A DNA stretch of 64,000 bases from NCBI GenBank assembly GCA_013054445.1, contig JAAMPI010000055.1, positions 1 to 64,000 of the forward strand, written 5' to 3'. Both the position numbers and the translations under genes were made by a program. The stretch comes from Cudoniella acicularis. Lineage: Eukaryota; Ascomycota; Leotiomycetes; Helotiales; Helotiaceae. This document shows positions 12,091-23,277 of the stretch, one piece after another. The notes beneath the pieces are model-generated. The model saw only the letters and a list, made by a program, of their open reading frames with translations. It was not told the DNA's origin and did no database searches. Position 1 is the first letter of the stretch, and each line of letters begins with the position of its first letter.

Positions 12091-13256
12091 AACTCGAAAA
12101 TGGTATTATAAACAAGTAGATAAGGGGGATTCCGGTTGAAGTTTCATCTCACATACTAGGATATCCTTTTCAGTTTAGAGTTTTGTTATTTTGAAGTGTT
12201 TGGTGCGAGTGCTTTCGGACGGATGCTAGGCCAATGGAACATTAGGAAAAAGCCTTCGCACTAGAAGGCCGAGTTTACTATTGGTTCAAAACTCGCCTGC
12301 TAAATTTAGAAGGCACAACACCTTAAAAAAACAATTAAATAAAATTCTAAAAAGGTTTTGAACAGAGTGGGACTCTACAGACTATTAGTGCTATCATCGC
12401 AAGGTTTTTTTTATAGATGTTACGCACCGAACCCACGCCCTATATATTTTATCAGTAACTGAACTTATATCAATTGTTAGGAAGCTCTAGAACTCACACT
12501 TTCGTGACCAGGAAATTGTATGCTAAGGAAACCTTAACCTGGCGCCATAACCAGCTCGGCCATCTGTCCTCGTGTTTTTGAATGTAGTTTTTGCTTATTT
12601 TAATTCTTAACACCTTTGCAGTGGGTAGCCGAGTGCCATAATCCCCTCCCTTTTACTCCGTTTAGAGCACCACTCATTATTACTTGAGATAATTTATTTC
12701 AACAGAACTTTTGACAACGATTTTGGGAGTTTATTTTTCCAAGATGAAGCAAGTCTAATAAAGCTGGAGCAAGTGGAGTGAGTAGCCCTAGGCCGAAGCT
12801 ACGCCGGGTTCAAGTGGAGAGAGCGATCGTCACGTGAGACAGATGGCCGGGAAGTGTTCCGTGTTTGTTTTAAAGACAATGGATATATGATATAATGAAA
12901 GTTTGTATGCAAATGAATGTTTTGACAAGTTCGGGTAATGAAGAATTAATTTGTGCTGCTTAGTAATATTTTCGAATTACTAGTATAGTAAGAGCGTCTT
13001 GACGACGTGCCCGGGACGGAAGCGAAGCTTCCGGAATATTCCAGGACTATCTACTTGTGCTTAGAAATCATTTAGTACTATAGTATTAATTTATTATATT
13101 ACAAGAATATATAACCATCATCTTCTACAAATTCCTCTTAATCAAAGTTATGAAAATATAAATTATAAATAATTAATTAATCACAATAACAGTTTTTATA
13201 GCGTAAAAAGGTTTATTAGTCTAAGTACTATATATAGCACCTATTACTCTCTCGAA
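12091..13256. other. AT-rich intergenic stretch
   Basis: No coding potential. AT content rises toward 13250 with many TA steps, compatible with RIP-aged repeat DNA. A GC-richer island near 12990-13045 contains a perfect 7-bp stem hairpin (CGGAAGC-GAA-GCTTCCG, 13017-13033) followed by the palindrome GGAATATTCC. I could not assign it to an element. Confidence 0.5.
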
Positions 13257-16166
13257 TTATTTCTTAACTAATTTATGGGACTCATTTAGACAATGGGCCT
13301 TCATCGCAAAACACTCCTTACAGATCCAAAAATCTCCCTTATAACAAACCTTACAATAGTAATAAGTGTCATTATCCAAGATGGTTAACATACAGACATC
13401 GCAATATCCAGAGCCTTTATCAGAAAGGACTGAAATCGTCGTAACAGGGAAGTCGTTTTCTTGACTAGTCGTGCTATTTTCTCTATACTTTTCAAGAAGG
13501 AGGTCGGTAATTTCGGGATGTGCGTACCTTCTTGACCACCATAAAGGGGTCCGACCGAGATTATCTTTGACATTAAACCCACAACATCGGGCTAAGAGAA
13601 GCGCTACTATGTCTCTGTGTCCCATCCTTGCCGCGATTGATAATGATGTCGAGTTGTAATAGTCCTTCGAGTCAACATCAACTCGAGATGTAGCGAGTAA
13701 GAGCTCAATACTAGCTCTGTTTCCATTCTTAACTCCGTAAAACAATGGCGTCCGACCAATTCTATCCTTTGAGTCTGGCTCAACACTATTTGTCGCAAGA
13801 AGGAGTTTCACAATTGCTTCTTTCCCGTTCTCTACAGCTCTTGACAGTGGGGTCCGACCGTACCTATCGTCTTTCAAGTCGGTATCAGCGCCCTTGTCGA
13901 GGAGTAGCTTAACGACGTCGATATCGCCGCTAAAAGAGGCCCTATGCAGCGGNGTCCATCCATNAGAANCAGCAGCCGNTATATCGGCGCCCTTGTCGAG
14001 GAGCANCTTAANGACGTCNATATGGCCCGACTAAAAGAGGCCCTATGCAGCGGNGTCNATCCATNAGAANCAGCAGCCGNTATATCGGCGCCNTTGTCGA
14101 GGAGCAGCTTCACGGCAGCCTCAATCCCAAAGTATGCTGCTAGATGTAGTCCTGTCATTTTCTTAGGGAATCTTTGGCTATACCTTAAATCTGATGAGTG
14201 TTGCTTTACAGCCAATAGCGCTTGGCTCGATGCTTCCACGTGAGCTTTTTTTTTTTAAGAAAGCTAATGACTTCGGGGATTAACGTGGAAGCCTTGCGAG
14301 CGTGATGTCCCCAATTATGTGAGACGTAGTCGTAAAGCCGGCTCGACCATAGCCGCCCTTCAAACTCCTTGTCGTTCTGGCAGGTTCCACTCTCAAACTC
14401 GTTAAATGAGAGATACGTAACGCATATTGTAGTAATATAAGTCTCTGTATTAGGAAACCAAATGTCCCGTGTCCGGTTAAAGTATTCCTGAGTTGTGTAA
14501 TGGACTAACCGGATAATACTACTCTCCTTATCGACTGTGACTAATCCAGCACATATAGAGATTATATCTTCAATCTGTGGAAAATTCTCTTCGTCGAGCT
14601 CGGATTCACCAACTTCAACTCCAAGCGCATGCTGAAGTTCCGTCGTAGTGAGCGGTCTCTTCGCACAGGTGATCCATGATAGGACCTGCTTGGCAAGCTC
14701 TTCCTGGTCTTTTATCTGGCCATTGATCCGTTCCATGGCATCCTGATATGCGTGGTCATATGCTCTAGATCCTGTGGCGAGACCCTTTAAAGCAGCTCGG
14801 ACAGCCTTTGGCGCTCTTTTCCCGGTCAAGGATTCAAGATGGAGCTGTGCAAGCAAAAACCTAGAAAAGTTAGCGTGGTTCAGTTGATACTAGAAGTAAA
14901 CCACGTACATCCCATCTACAGCCTTAACGATGCCCGTCTTGATTTCCTCTTGCAGTTCGACACTCCGAACCACAAATCTAGGAAGCTGGAACATGTGGCC
15001 ATCTAAGTATCTTCGCACGTCTTCTTCACTAGCACGGATCTCAAGCATTATATCTCCCTCAAACTCCTCTTCGATACTTGATATTGACCGTGAAGTTGCG
15101 AAGAGATTTACCCCGCACTTTGACTGGAGGTTGAAGAGGCCTGACAGGAATCTTTGCCGACAGCCATCGGAAATTTGGCATTCATCAAGTGCATCAACGA
15201 GAATGAAGACTCTCAAATATGTCACCGCAACAGATTGGAGGAATCCCAAAATTTCGTCGAGCAATGGGCGCGTCCGTCTATCGCTGTGGCGGTCATAGAG
15301 AGTCTTCACATTGTCCACTAAGCGAGGTTTTTCCTGGCAAAGTTGCCTTAATAGGCTCGCGAGTAAACTCTCGGCCTTCTGCTCGTCCTGACGCCGGAAG
15401 TTACAATATATATACGCAATACCGATGGTGCCATTGCCTCTAAATCGATTACAAAGATCACTGACCACGATAGATGTGAGAATCGTCTTTCCAGCTCCGG
15501 GAATGCCTGGACAGAATAGTGTCTGTTTGCTGGTCTTCAGCCAAGCTTGGTACTCTGCTGAGTCCAGAAGCCATTGGCCTGTACCTTCTTGCCGCCTACT
15601 AATAAAGTCGTTTTGCTCGTGGGCATAGTCAATTGGGGTGAGCCAATCGAGTATGGCTCGACGCTCTTGGTCATCCTGATGTTGCACTAACTTAACGATA
15701 TTGTCTCTAGAAAACCGCTCGCTAAAAGAATTCAATAGTGTGACGTTCGAGGTAATACGACTTCGAAGTTCGCGGACGTCGTCAGGCTCCCACGTCAGTC
15801 GCTTCCACACCCTTTTCACCCTTTGGCTAATGCCCCTTTGCCCTGGCTCTAGCTCGCTATACTTGTGTAGCGTCCTTTCTAGCTCGCCAAGAACATTTCG
15901 GCAGGCGTCAATAATATCCTTGAGGTCTTTCTTTTGCTGGTCGTTAAGCTCTTGTTCGGAAATGACAATATCGACATCTTGGAGAATAATAGAGAGGCCT
16001 CGGACTCTGTCAAATTAAAAGTTAGCAGTGGTGAATTATATGCTCAGGAAACATACTCATCAGAGACGTCCTTAAAATGCTTCGGAGCACCGACGAAATC
16101 CTTTCGGATCTTGTTAGCAAGCTCGATTGCTGCGATAAAATCGCCGACGCTAAAACCAAAACTCAT
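13257..16166 (-). CDS. NLR-like STAND protein: N-domain, NACHT, ankyrins, ZZ zinc finger
   Basis: Exons 16057-16166, 14909-16006 and 13257-14860, about 937 residues. Start ATG 16166 opens a helical fungal STAND N-terminal domain ([20 protein letters not shown]). A NACHT ATPase follows with P-loop GIPGAGKT and Walker [10 protein letters not shown], then a winged-helix-like region ([14 protein letters not shown]) and ankyrin repeats. The C-terminus is a ZZ-type zinc finger (YCDVCMLT ... YYYCKVC ... WICKECF ... H-H). Such proteins act in fungal non-self recognition and cell death, with repeats as the sensor. Two oddities: the frame breaks at an 11-base A run (14246-14256), where one extra A would restore it, and the ankyrin stretch 13953-14093 holds 13 N bases in near-identical units, suggesting assembly collapse. 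It may therefore be intact in the organism. Confidence 0.85.
13880..14110 (-). repeat. Near-identical ankyrin-encoding tandem repeats with ambiguous bases
   Basis: Units of roughly 100 bp (33 codons, one ankyrin repeat) recur with the shared blocks GGCGCCCTTGTCGAGGAGC and CTAAAAGAGGCCCTATGCAG. Thirteen N calls fall at 13953, 13964, 13969, 13979, 14006, 14012, 14019, 14054, 14058, 14065, 14070, 14080 and 14093. The middle unit has two extra bases (ATATGGCCCGACTAAAAG against ATATCGCCGCTAAAAG), which breaks the frame. This pattern fits reads from several near-identical repeat copies merged into one consensus. Confidence 0.8.
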
Positions 16167-16870
16167 TGTTACTGTTAAGCATAGCTCGGCCAATAGCACA
16201 CGGGAAGGTAGGCCGAGAGGGGTTAGAATGGAAGAAAGCGGAGAACGAAGGGGGGTTGCTCTGATAGCTTTCCAGACGTTGTCTGCGCTCGGCCGCACGA
16301 GGCGAAATTCTGAGCTCGTTAGGCAGACTTGGGCTTGATGCGCTGGCCACGTCAAACTTGCATAGGGGCTTTGATCAGCCATACTTTGATCAACTACTTT
16401 GGGCTCTACATAAGCCGGGCGGACAGTGAACCTAGGGAGTAGGAGCGTGCAAAATTGCCGTTCTCTGAACTGCTCTGGCTGGAGTAAGGTCTTAGTAAAG
16501 CTTCACGAGCATGGCAGAAACGTAGATCGTGTGGCCAAGCATGTCAGTGCGTAGGCGACCGTCCGGATATGTATAACAGGCGTACACCTACGGCTTGTAG
16601 AGGCGCGCTATCTGACACAATATTGGTATTAACCCGAGAAATAGTTCGGCCCGGGCTGCCTGGGGTATACTATCGTAAAATCTGTCCATTCTACATACCT
16701 AGGAATGATTTTCATTGGAATTTAAAGAGGGTCAAAATTTTGATGGGGTAGCACGTGGCAACAGAGATGGTGCACGTGCTTGACATACAATTGGTTGGAT
16801 GGCCTGTGCGTTACTCTCTTATCCTTTTTTGGCATAGCCGATTCGCTAGATAGCCCCTCTCTACCCTACT
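16167..16870. other. 5' flank of the NLR-like gene
   Basis: Promoter side of the minus-strand NLR-like gene. A CACGTG E-box-like palindrome lies near 16770. No gene or repeat recognised. Confidence 0.4.
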
Positions 16871-17168
16871 AAACACATAAAATAATTATCCTTACTTTAA
16901 AAAAAAACATATTACTATAGGCCGAGTATGAAAAACCTCACGAAAAGAGCTTACACCCGAGGGTAGAGCTAAGATTTAGGGGAGATATAATACCAGGGAG
17001 CCTATCGAGTCTATACGCTGTCGTTTTTGTCGCTCCTACTCTACGATATCCTCCTTTATTAACCGCTATAAGGAGCAGTGTTACGGCTCTGCAAAGGCAC
17101 TAGGCCCTGACGTCACGTGTGAACGTATTTGCAAGAAGGTGCTATATTATCGAAGAAACTAAGCTAAG

Positions 17169-17468
17169 TGTCACAGATCTGGTGTGTCGGCCACGTGTGG
17201 GGGCACGTGGTGGGTGCGGCCAGATCTGGACCTGCATATATAGTGGAATAGCAGAATTGATTCCGATCAATTCTAGTGCCTTTTTGGCCCGCTGGCGCAC
17301 TGGTAAAAGCTATTCTGACCGCTGCTGTCACACTAAGGAGAGAAGAAGAGAGGTGGCCCTGAAGGGGCCTATATACACAGGGGGTGAGTGCTGGCACGGA
17401 CCAGGACACGTGACAAGGCAAGGGCAACGCGTCAAGTAAGGGGGACGCGTCAGACCAGGTCTGTGACA
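17169..17468. mobile_element. 300-bp LTR-like insertion inside the Tc1-like remnant
   Basis: Exactly 300 bp bounded by the inverted termini TGTCACAGATCTGGT and ACCAGGTCTGTGACA (TG...CA ends). Composition is much richer in GC than the surrounding remnant, with several CACGTG and ACGCGT motifs and a TATATA box near 17235. It separates the N- and C-terminal parts of the flanking transposase. It could be a solo LTR of a retrotransposon or a MITE. Flanks CTAAG and ATAAT do not form a clean target duplication. Confidence 0.65.
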
Positions 17469-17900
17469 ATAATAAAGGAGGGCTTTTCTTTAGATAGATT
17501 ACTTTATATAGGTCCTTAAGCTAGCAATTAAAGGTGTACTAGACGATTTCGGCTTAGTGATAGTAGAGCTTAGATATCTACCTATATTTATAGAGGACGG
17601 TAACCCTATATATAGCTATAAGTCTATAACAAATCTATATACTTTATATAGGGAGAGACATAGGATTCAGCTCTTAAATCACCCTTCTACGGGCCCTGGT
17701 CTTAATCTAATTAAGAAGTGCTAGAGAGTCATAAAACAGTCCCTCTATCGTCGTAAAATCTAGCCTATAAATAAGGTTGAAATGGCGAATATAGTAATAG
17801 AGGAATAGGATAAACTTGATCAGGATTAGATTAATAGATTAATTATAGAGCAGAGACACTGGATATTTGAAATAGTAGCATGTAGAGGGTGGATGACAGC

Positions 17901-17923
17901 TAATTAATTAATTAATTAATTAA
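17901..17923. repeat. (TTAA)n microsatellite
   Basis: Between five and six uninterrupted TTAA units directly after the transposase C-terminal remnant, inside the element's presumed right end. Confidence 0.9.
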
Positions 17924-18183
17924 GGTGGTTCACGATAATTAAATTATGATATGTGCACAGACTTCTGGAGGTGGGCTCGTAAGGCACCGATTGTCTCTAG
18001 CTGTTCAGACATTTCGCGCCGCCGAAAATCCTCCCACAACATCTCCCCCTCCTTCTCCCCCTCCCAAATATTAATACTTGTCGCAGAAGGCTTACCTCTA
18101 AACCACAGAAATATGAATTGTCTTCAGCTCGAGCACTTCAGTTCCAACACCTCATTCTCAAGCGACTGCGACACGACCAAGAG

Positions 18184-19170
18184 ATGCCCTCCCTCCTCGA
18201 TCTTCCGCGCGAGATACGCGACAAAATCCTAAGTCTCGTCATCTCGATTCCAACAACCCCACCTCGAGACCATTCCGTGGCAGACAGTCGAACAGAGCTT
18301 TACAATCCGAGCTGCGGTGGCCGGTACGTGGACAGAGGTGTCAAATACCCAACGCGAATGAACAGGACCGAGACGATTCCTACCCTCCTCGTGAATCGAC
18401 AGCTCCACGACGAAACCCTCTCCGCTATCGATCTCCTCCCAACGAAACATACATATATTTTGGACATTTTGCTGGTAGGAGGAAGCTCTCTGTGGCCTAC
18501 TTGGATCTCTGTGCCTGCCCTGACCAATCTTGTCGACACGGTCTCCGCTGCCGTTCGCATTGACCATACTGGGAAGATCACGTACCGAACTTTTGAGGCT
18601 GGGGACGGCTCGCCTCCAAGCATTACTTGGACCTTCTACCGTATTCTGGACCGCTTTCTCAGAGTGGGGCCTGTTGTGAATCCCTCAGCAAAGCCGGAGG
18701 GAGGTATCGCTGTTAAAACCCTGGAGTTGGACATTCGAACCCCTGACGTTCCGGAGAGTCGATTTATCCCACATGATAAGTGGAGAATTCGCCGGGGCAA
18801 TATATTTGGCAAGGATAAGAACGGGGAAAATATCAATGTGATGCCTCCATCAATGCTGCTGCCATTTATCGAAAGGTACATCGAACTTTTGATGGGCATG
18901 AGGGACATGAGGGACTACACAACATGCCATGGCGGTATTTTATACGAAAGGATTGGCACCCTGAAATTGTTGCTGGATGGAGAATTGCGTCGCGAATGGG
19001 ACATGGCGAAGGAGTTGAAGAATATCAGGCTCAATGATTCTTTTAGCGTCATTCCGAGGGAAGAGCGTCCTGAGACATTCAGAAAGTGGAAAGCAAACGC
19101 CTACAAGCTCCGAACGGAATTGGGTTTACCGACCATTCCGATTAGTGATGATACGAAAGGTACTGCTTAG
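18184..19170 (+). CDS. F-box-like domain protein
   Basis: Single exon, 328 residues from the first in-frame ATG; the frame is open 66 bases further upstream but without an ATG. The N-terminus LLDLPREIRDKILSLV is the F-box-like helix seen in many fungal proteins that open with LPxEIRxxIL. A leucine/arginine-rich middle region has no other motif I recognise. F-box proteins recruit substrates to SCF ubiquitin ligases, but large fungal families of this type are mostly uncharacterised. A competing ATG at 18113 opens a short frame in another phase and is probably non-coding. It ends about 100 bp from the convergent carboxylase gene. Confidence 0.8.
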   Translation: MPSLLDLPREIRDKILSLVISIPTTPPRDHSVADSRTELYNPSCGGRYVDRGVKYPTRMNRTETIPTLLVNRQLHDETLSAIDLLPTKHTYILDILLVGGSSLWPTWISVPALTNLVDTVSAAVRIDHTGKITYRTFEAGDGSPPSITWTFYRILDRFLRVGPVVNPSAKPEGGIAVKTLELDIRTPDVPESRFIPHDKWRIRRGNIFGKDKNGENINVMPPSMLLPFIERYIELLMGMRDMRDYTTCHGGILYERIGTLKLLLDGELRREWDMAKELKNIRLNDSFSVIPREERPETFRKWKANAYKLRTELGLPTIPISDDTKGTA

Positions 19171-19269
19171 TATGTCGCACCCATGCTGCGTTTCTTAATT
19201 TGAAGTTGAAAAGGGGGCTCAACCAGAAATGATATGGACATTGGCTCTCGCCATACTTGAGCTCTTGAT

Positions 19270-22200
19270 CTAAAACTCACGGAAGTTTTTATCATTTACG
19301 CTTGCCTTCCATCGAGCATCGCTTCCACCCTTTGCCACGACCAAGAGATTCCCTGGTGTCACGGTACTTCCAGGCTTACTTGCAATTGCTTGCACAACTG
19401 ACCCAACTGCATCATCGGGAACCAGAACGTTGATTTCCATCTTCATTGCCTCTAGTATCACAACCACTTGCCCCTTCCTCAAAACATCCCCAACTTCAAC
19501 CTCGACTTTCCAAACATTGGCATCGATTGGTGACTCAATGTTCACCGGATTTGGATTCGATTCCAGGATGGCTTTCAATCGTTTTGCCTCCCTGGCAGAG
19601 TTTTCAGCCAATGTCCTCGTCCACCCTAGGTACCTCTCGTTTTCTATGGTAAGCTGCTCCGCGACTCCGTTTTTTTGAGCCTTTCTAAATGCCATTATCT
19701 CTAGGTCCTTTTTCGCTCGCTCGAATTCATTATATATCTCTTGCAAATTGAAAACATCTTCGCTAACGTCAAATGTGTATTTGCCAGCCATAAAGTCGGC
19801 ATTTATTTCGTCATACTTCTCAACGGAAACCTCAGAAAATGTGACCATATCGAAAGGTTCCCAAAGCCAGGGGTTTGATGGGCTGAAGCCTGGCTTCGTA
19901 CCAAACGTGTCCCACGTCTCCAATGTTCGTGCTAGGAGCATATAACCTCCAGGTTGTTCCACCGGGTAGAGGGAGAAAAGCGAACCTCCAATACCGACCG
20001 TCCCCCCAGGCGTGGACACCCTTGTGGGATTGAACTTTTGCGCCATGATCTGGCTCTTTGGATTAAGTGGGAACAATATAGGATTTCCGACCAGAAACCC
20101 GACGGAGACGATGAGAAAGCGCGAATTGAGAAGGATCTCGAAAACCTCTCGGCGAGACGACATACCATTGGCTTTGCGGAGATATTCTACATTGTCCGGA
20201 AGGTAGCCAGCAGTGGATCGAATTGTGGTCATGTACCTTGAAAGGCATTCCGTGAGGTCAGGGTGATCGAGAACCACAGGAAGACGAATTGTCCTCACAG
20301 GGATGGTGACTTCTCGTGTTGCTTCGATGGCACTTTCCAACTCGTCGACCTTTTTGAGAAGTTCGTGCTGGGTTATAATTTTGGAGTCAAACTGGACTGT
20401 CACACCTGCGAAAAATTAACATGTCATTTCTCATCCCATAAGGAGAAATGCGAACCTCCAATCGAAGGGTTCATGACCATGCCTGGAATACCCAAGGCGA
20501 TCAGCTTTTCTATTAGTAGGCGAATGCGACAGGTGATTGTGATATCCGCCATTTGCTTCCCGAATTCGATGATAATGTAAGAATCCCCACCCTTATCATG
20601 TTAGCTGGCCTCCGTCATAAAGGATTCGGGTACACACCTGTCGGTATTTGACTTCCGGTCGTGCACTTCCATCACCTTCAACTCTCTTCAAAATGGCACT
20701 CGTTTCCCCTGGAGCCAGTTTCAAGTTTAGTACAGGGGCGCCACTGCTTTTGCCTTCGACAAATTCTTGCATTTTCGCAACATACGTTTCAACGCGTTGA
20801 GCAAGCTCAAGTGACAAATCATATGTCGTTGGTTTAAAGCGTACATATTCCCCGGGTTTCAGTTGACCCAGTCGCCACAGATCAGCGGAGATAACCGTAC
20901 TCGAACAGATCAGACCGCCCAAGTTTGGACTATCCATTGAGAACACAACCGAAGAATCGCCTCCCCAATTTATCCCACCCAAAGGATAACCGTAGTCGAA
21001 GCAATTCGAGGGATGAGCGCCTCCATCACCACCGTCTTTCCTGCTCCATTCTGGGATTGGACCGATGAGTCGAATGCCGGTTCGATTCGAATTGTGTCCG
21101 ATTTTCCAAGCTGTGCTATAAAGCATTTCCCGATCTTTCGCTGTCATGAACGTGCCATCATCGTGTGGGCCATGCAACACATATACTTCGGAAATTTCAA
21201 AGCTTGGAATGCAAGACGCAGGCAGGGAAAATTCGACAGCCTCCTCGGTCCATGATGCCGTGTGTTCTGAAAGGGCAATATAGTCGCTTGTCTGTAGTTG
21301 TCGGCCTTGTGTTCCGCCATACTTGAGACTTGGGGTTGTGGCTTTGGATCCCAAATACACCGGCACGTCTGGAAATCCTCCTTTTACTGCGATGTAATTT
21401 CTGCATCCGCCTGATTTTGAAGCACCGACCTTGAGCTTCTGGCCTGCTTTTATCTTGAGTCTTGACCACATTGGTTTTGGTTCTCCATCTATTGTCACCT
21501 CCATCGGTGCGCCACAAATCGAGAATATTGCCGGTGCGGTGAAGAGAAGTTCCGGCCCAGAGATTGTGACCTCGAGAGTCTCTGCTCCAGGATCATTTCC
21601 AACGAGCAGGTTTGCAACCCTTGAGGATATGTTGTCCATTGGCCCACCTCTAGGAATTCCATGACCGCTCGTTGCGCGTGCGGGGAAATCTTGAACGGTT
21701 GTGAACGCACCTGGTGATAACACATCAATCGCGCATGGCTTGTATTGAAACTTTGTTGCCAGGTAATTTGTAAGCGTTTCACCTTTTTGAAAGCCATCGG
21801 ATGAAATCACAGCGCTAAGATAATGTAGATTCGTTGCCGGGCCTTGAAGTGTACATGTCGTCAAAGTCGTCAACATCTTTGCCATAGCTGAATCTCGATT
21901 GGTATCATGTACCATAACCTTTGCCAGGAGGGGGTCATAATAAGGGGCAACTCGTTGACCAGTCTTCACCCATGTATCAATCCTGATTCCGTTGCCCTCC
22001 GGCCACTCGACTGCTTGCAACAAGCCCGGACTAGGCGCAAAATTTCTGAATGGCACCTCTGCATAAACTCGAGCTTCGATGGCTGCACCAACTGGTCCAT
22101 CTCTCTGCAGACTTAGCAGGTACTCGGAAGGAATTCCCACCTGGCTCCCCTTTTCGTGATCTGCTTGTCGAAGCATGAGAGCCACCAAATCCACGCCATA

Positions 22201-23277
22201 GCATAATTCCGTAATGCCGTGTTCGACTTGCAGTCTGGTATTCATTTCTAGGAAAAAGTAGTCTCCTGTAATATCGTCGAGCAGAAACTCTACTGTCCCG
22301 GCGGACTTGTACTTGAGTTGCAAGGCATAATCCACGGCACATTTTGTTAATTTGCAACGAAGTTCCTGATGAGACGTCACGAATGGACTCGGGCATTCTT
22401 CAATGACCTATTAAAAGAGCGATTAGCTGCGTTCGAAGTTACACAATTGTTCATCTACCTTCTGGTGTCGCCGTTGAATGCTGCATTCTCTCTCACCAAA
22501 ATGAACCACATCAACTCCATTTCCGAAGACCTGGACTTCAATGTGCCTGCTCGATGCATAATACTTTTCTATGAAGACCCCTGTGTTCTTGAATAGCGAG
22601 TCATCGCGACTTTTCACTTTCGCAAATGCCTGCTTGATTTCCGTCTCGTCATGGCAAACTTCGAGGCCCATTCCACCCCCGCCGCCTGTTGCCTTAAGCA
22701 TGATCTATTTCCGTCAGTTCAAGCATTAACTGAGCATTCCTTGGAACACTTACTGGAAACCCCAGTTCTTTTGCAGCTGAGAGCGCGCCCTCCTTGCTCT
22801 CCAGAAGTTCTGTTCCTGGAACCACCGGTACATTCGCCGCTACAGCCAATGCACGAGCTCGATGCTTTTGCCCCATTTCCAGTATAGACTCTGTCGAGGG
22901 CCCCACGAATATCATCCCAGCATCCTGAATTTTCTGCGCAGTGGCGACATTTTCGCTGAGAAATCCATAGCCGGGAATCACAGCATCTACCTCATGTACT
23001 CGGCATATCTCGAGGAGGTTTTCTCTACGACATTGTTAGAAATCGTGCACCTGGACTGTGAGAGGAGAAATCACATGTCGAGATAGCCGTTCACATTTTT
23101 TCCAGAGAGGAGGACAGATTCGTCCGCGAGGCTGACGTGCTCTGAAGTGTTGTCACTCCCCGTGTAAACAGAGACACTTTTAATACCGCAGGCAGCACAC
23201 GCACGGATACACCTCACAGCTATTTCACCACGATTGGCAACGAGGACTTTCTTGATATGAGAAAATTTGTATTCCAT
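19270..23277 (-). CDS. Biotin-dependent urea-carboxylase-like enzyme (no amidase domain)
   Basis: Six exons (23075-23277, 22754-23024, 22459-22704, 20638-22407, 20456-20591, 19270-20405) join in phase to 1253 residues. Domain order: biotin carboxylase N-domain ([16 protein letters not shown]), ATP-grasp with the glycine loop [11 protein letters not shown]-domain (EARVYAE); KipA/allophanate hydrolase subunit 2-like domain ([21 protein letters not shown]); KipI/subunit 1-like domain ([24 protein letters not shown]); C-terminal biotinyl domain with EAMKMEI, lysine near 19440. This is the yeast Dur1,2 architecture without its N-terminal amidase. It should carboxylate urea or a related amide (guanidine is known for some homologues) using ATP and bicarbonate. 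No allophanate hydrolase lies in the window. Neighbouring transporter and PxpA-like genes suggest a shared pathway. Confidence 0.93.

Larger units (their letters stand above)
16876..17948 (+). mobile_element. RIP-degraded Tc1/mariner-like transposon, split by an insertion
   Basis: Two collinear transposase fragments lie on the plus strand. The N-terminal piece (about 16925-17168) reads TSRKELTPEGRAKI then YSTISSFINRYKEQCYGSAK, a Tc1-type helix-turn-helix. The C-terminal piece (17469-17905) reads IKGVLDDFGLVIVELRYLP, IEDGNPIYSYKSITN and HPSTGPGLNLIKKC, then INRLIIEQRHWIFEIVACRG, the DDE_3 catalytic end with its second Asp and an NP(I/L)EK-like box. Stops replace expected Trp codons (C-stop-RVIKQ, EE-stop-DKL, QD-stop-INR), all TGG to TAG, the RIP signature. 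Candidate terminal inverted repeats of 16 bp with three mismatches sit at 16876-16891 and 17933-17948. It cannot encode a working transposase. Confidence 0.8.

Noticed and set aside
13017..13033. Hairpin as a bacterial-type terminator
   Set aside because: Fungal nuclear context, no adjacent gene end and no T tract; probably part of an old repeat.
13880..14110. CRISPR-like or satellite array
   Set aside because: The repeats are codon-periodic (about 33 codons) and translate as ankyrin units in the NLR-like frame.
19270..23277. Complete urea amidolyase (Dur1,2)
   Set aside because: No amidase-signature domain precedes the biotin carboxylase, and the start codon is directly before VLVANRGEI.
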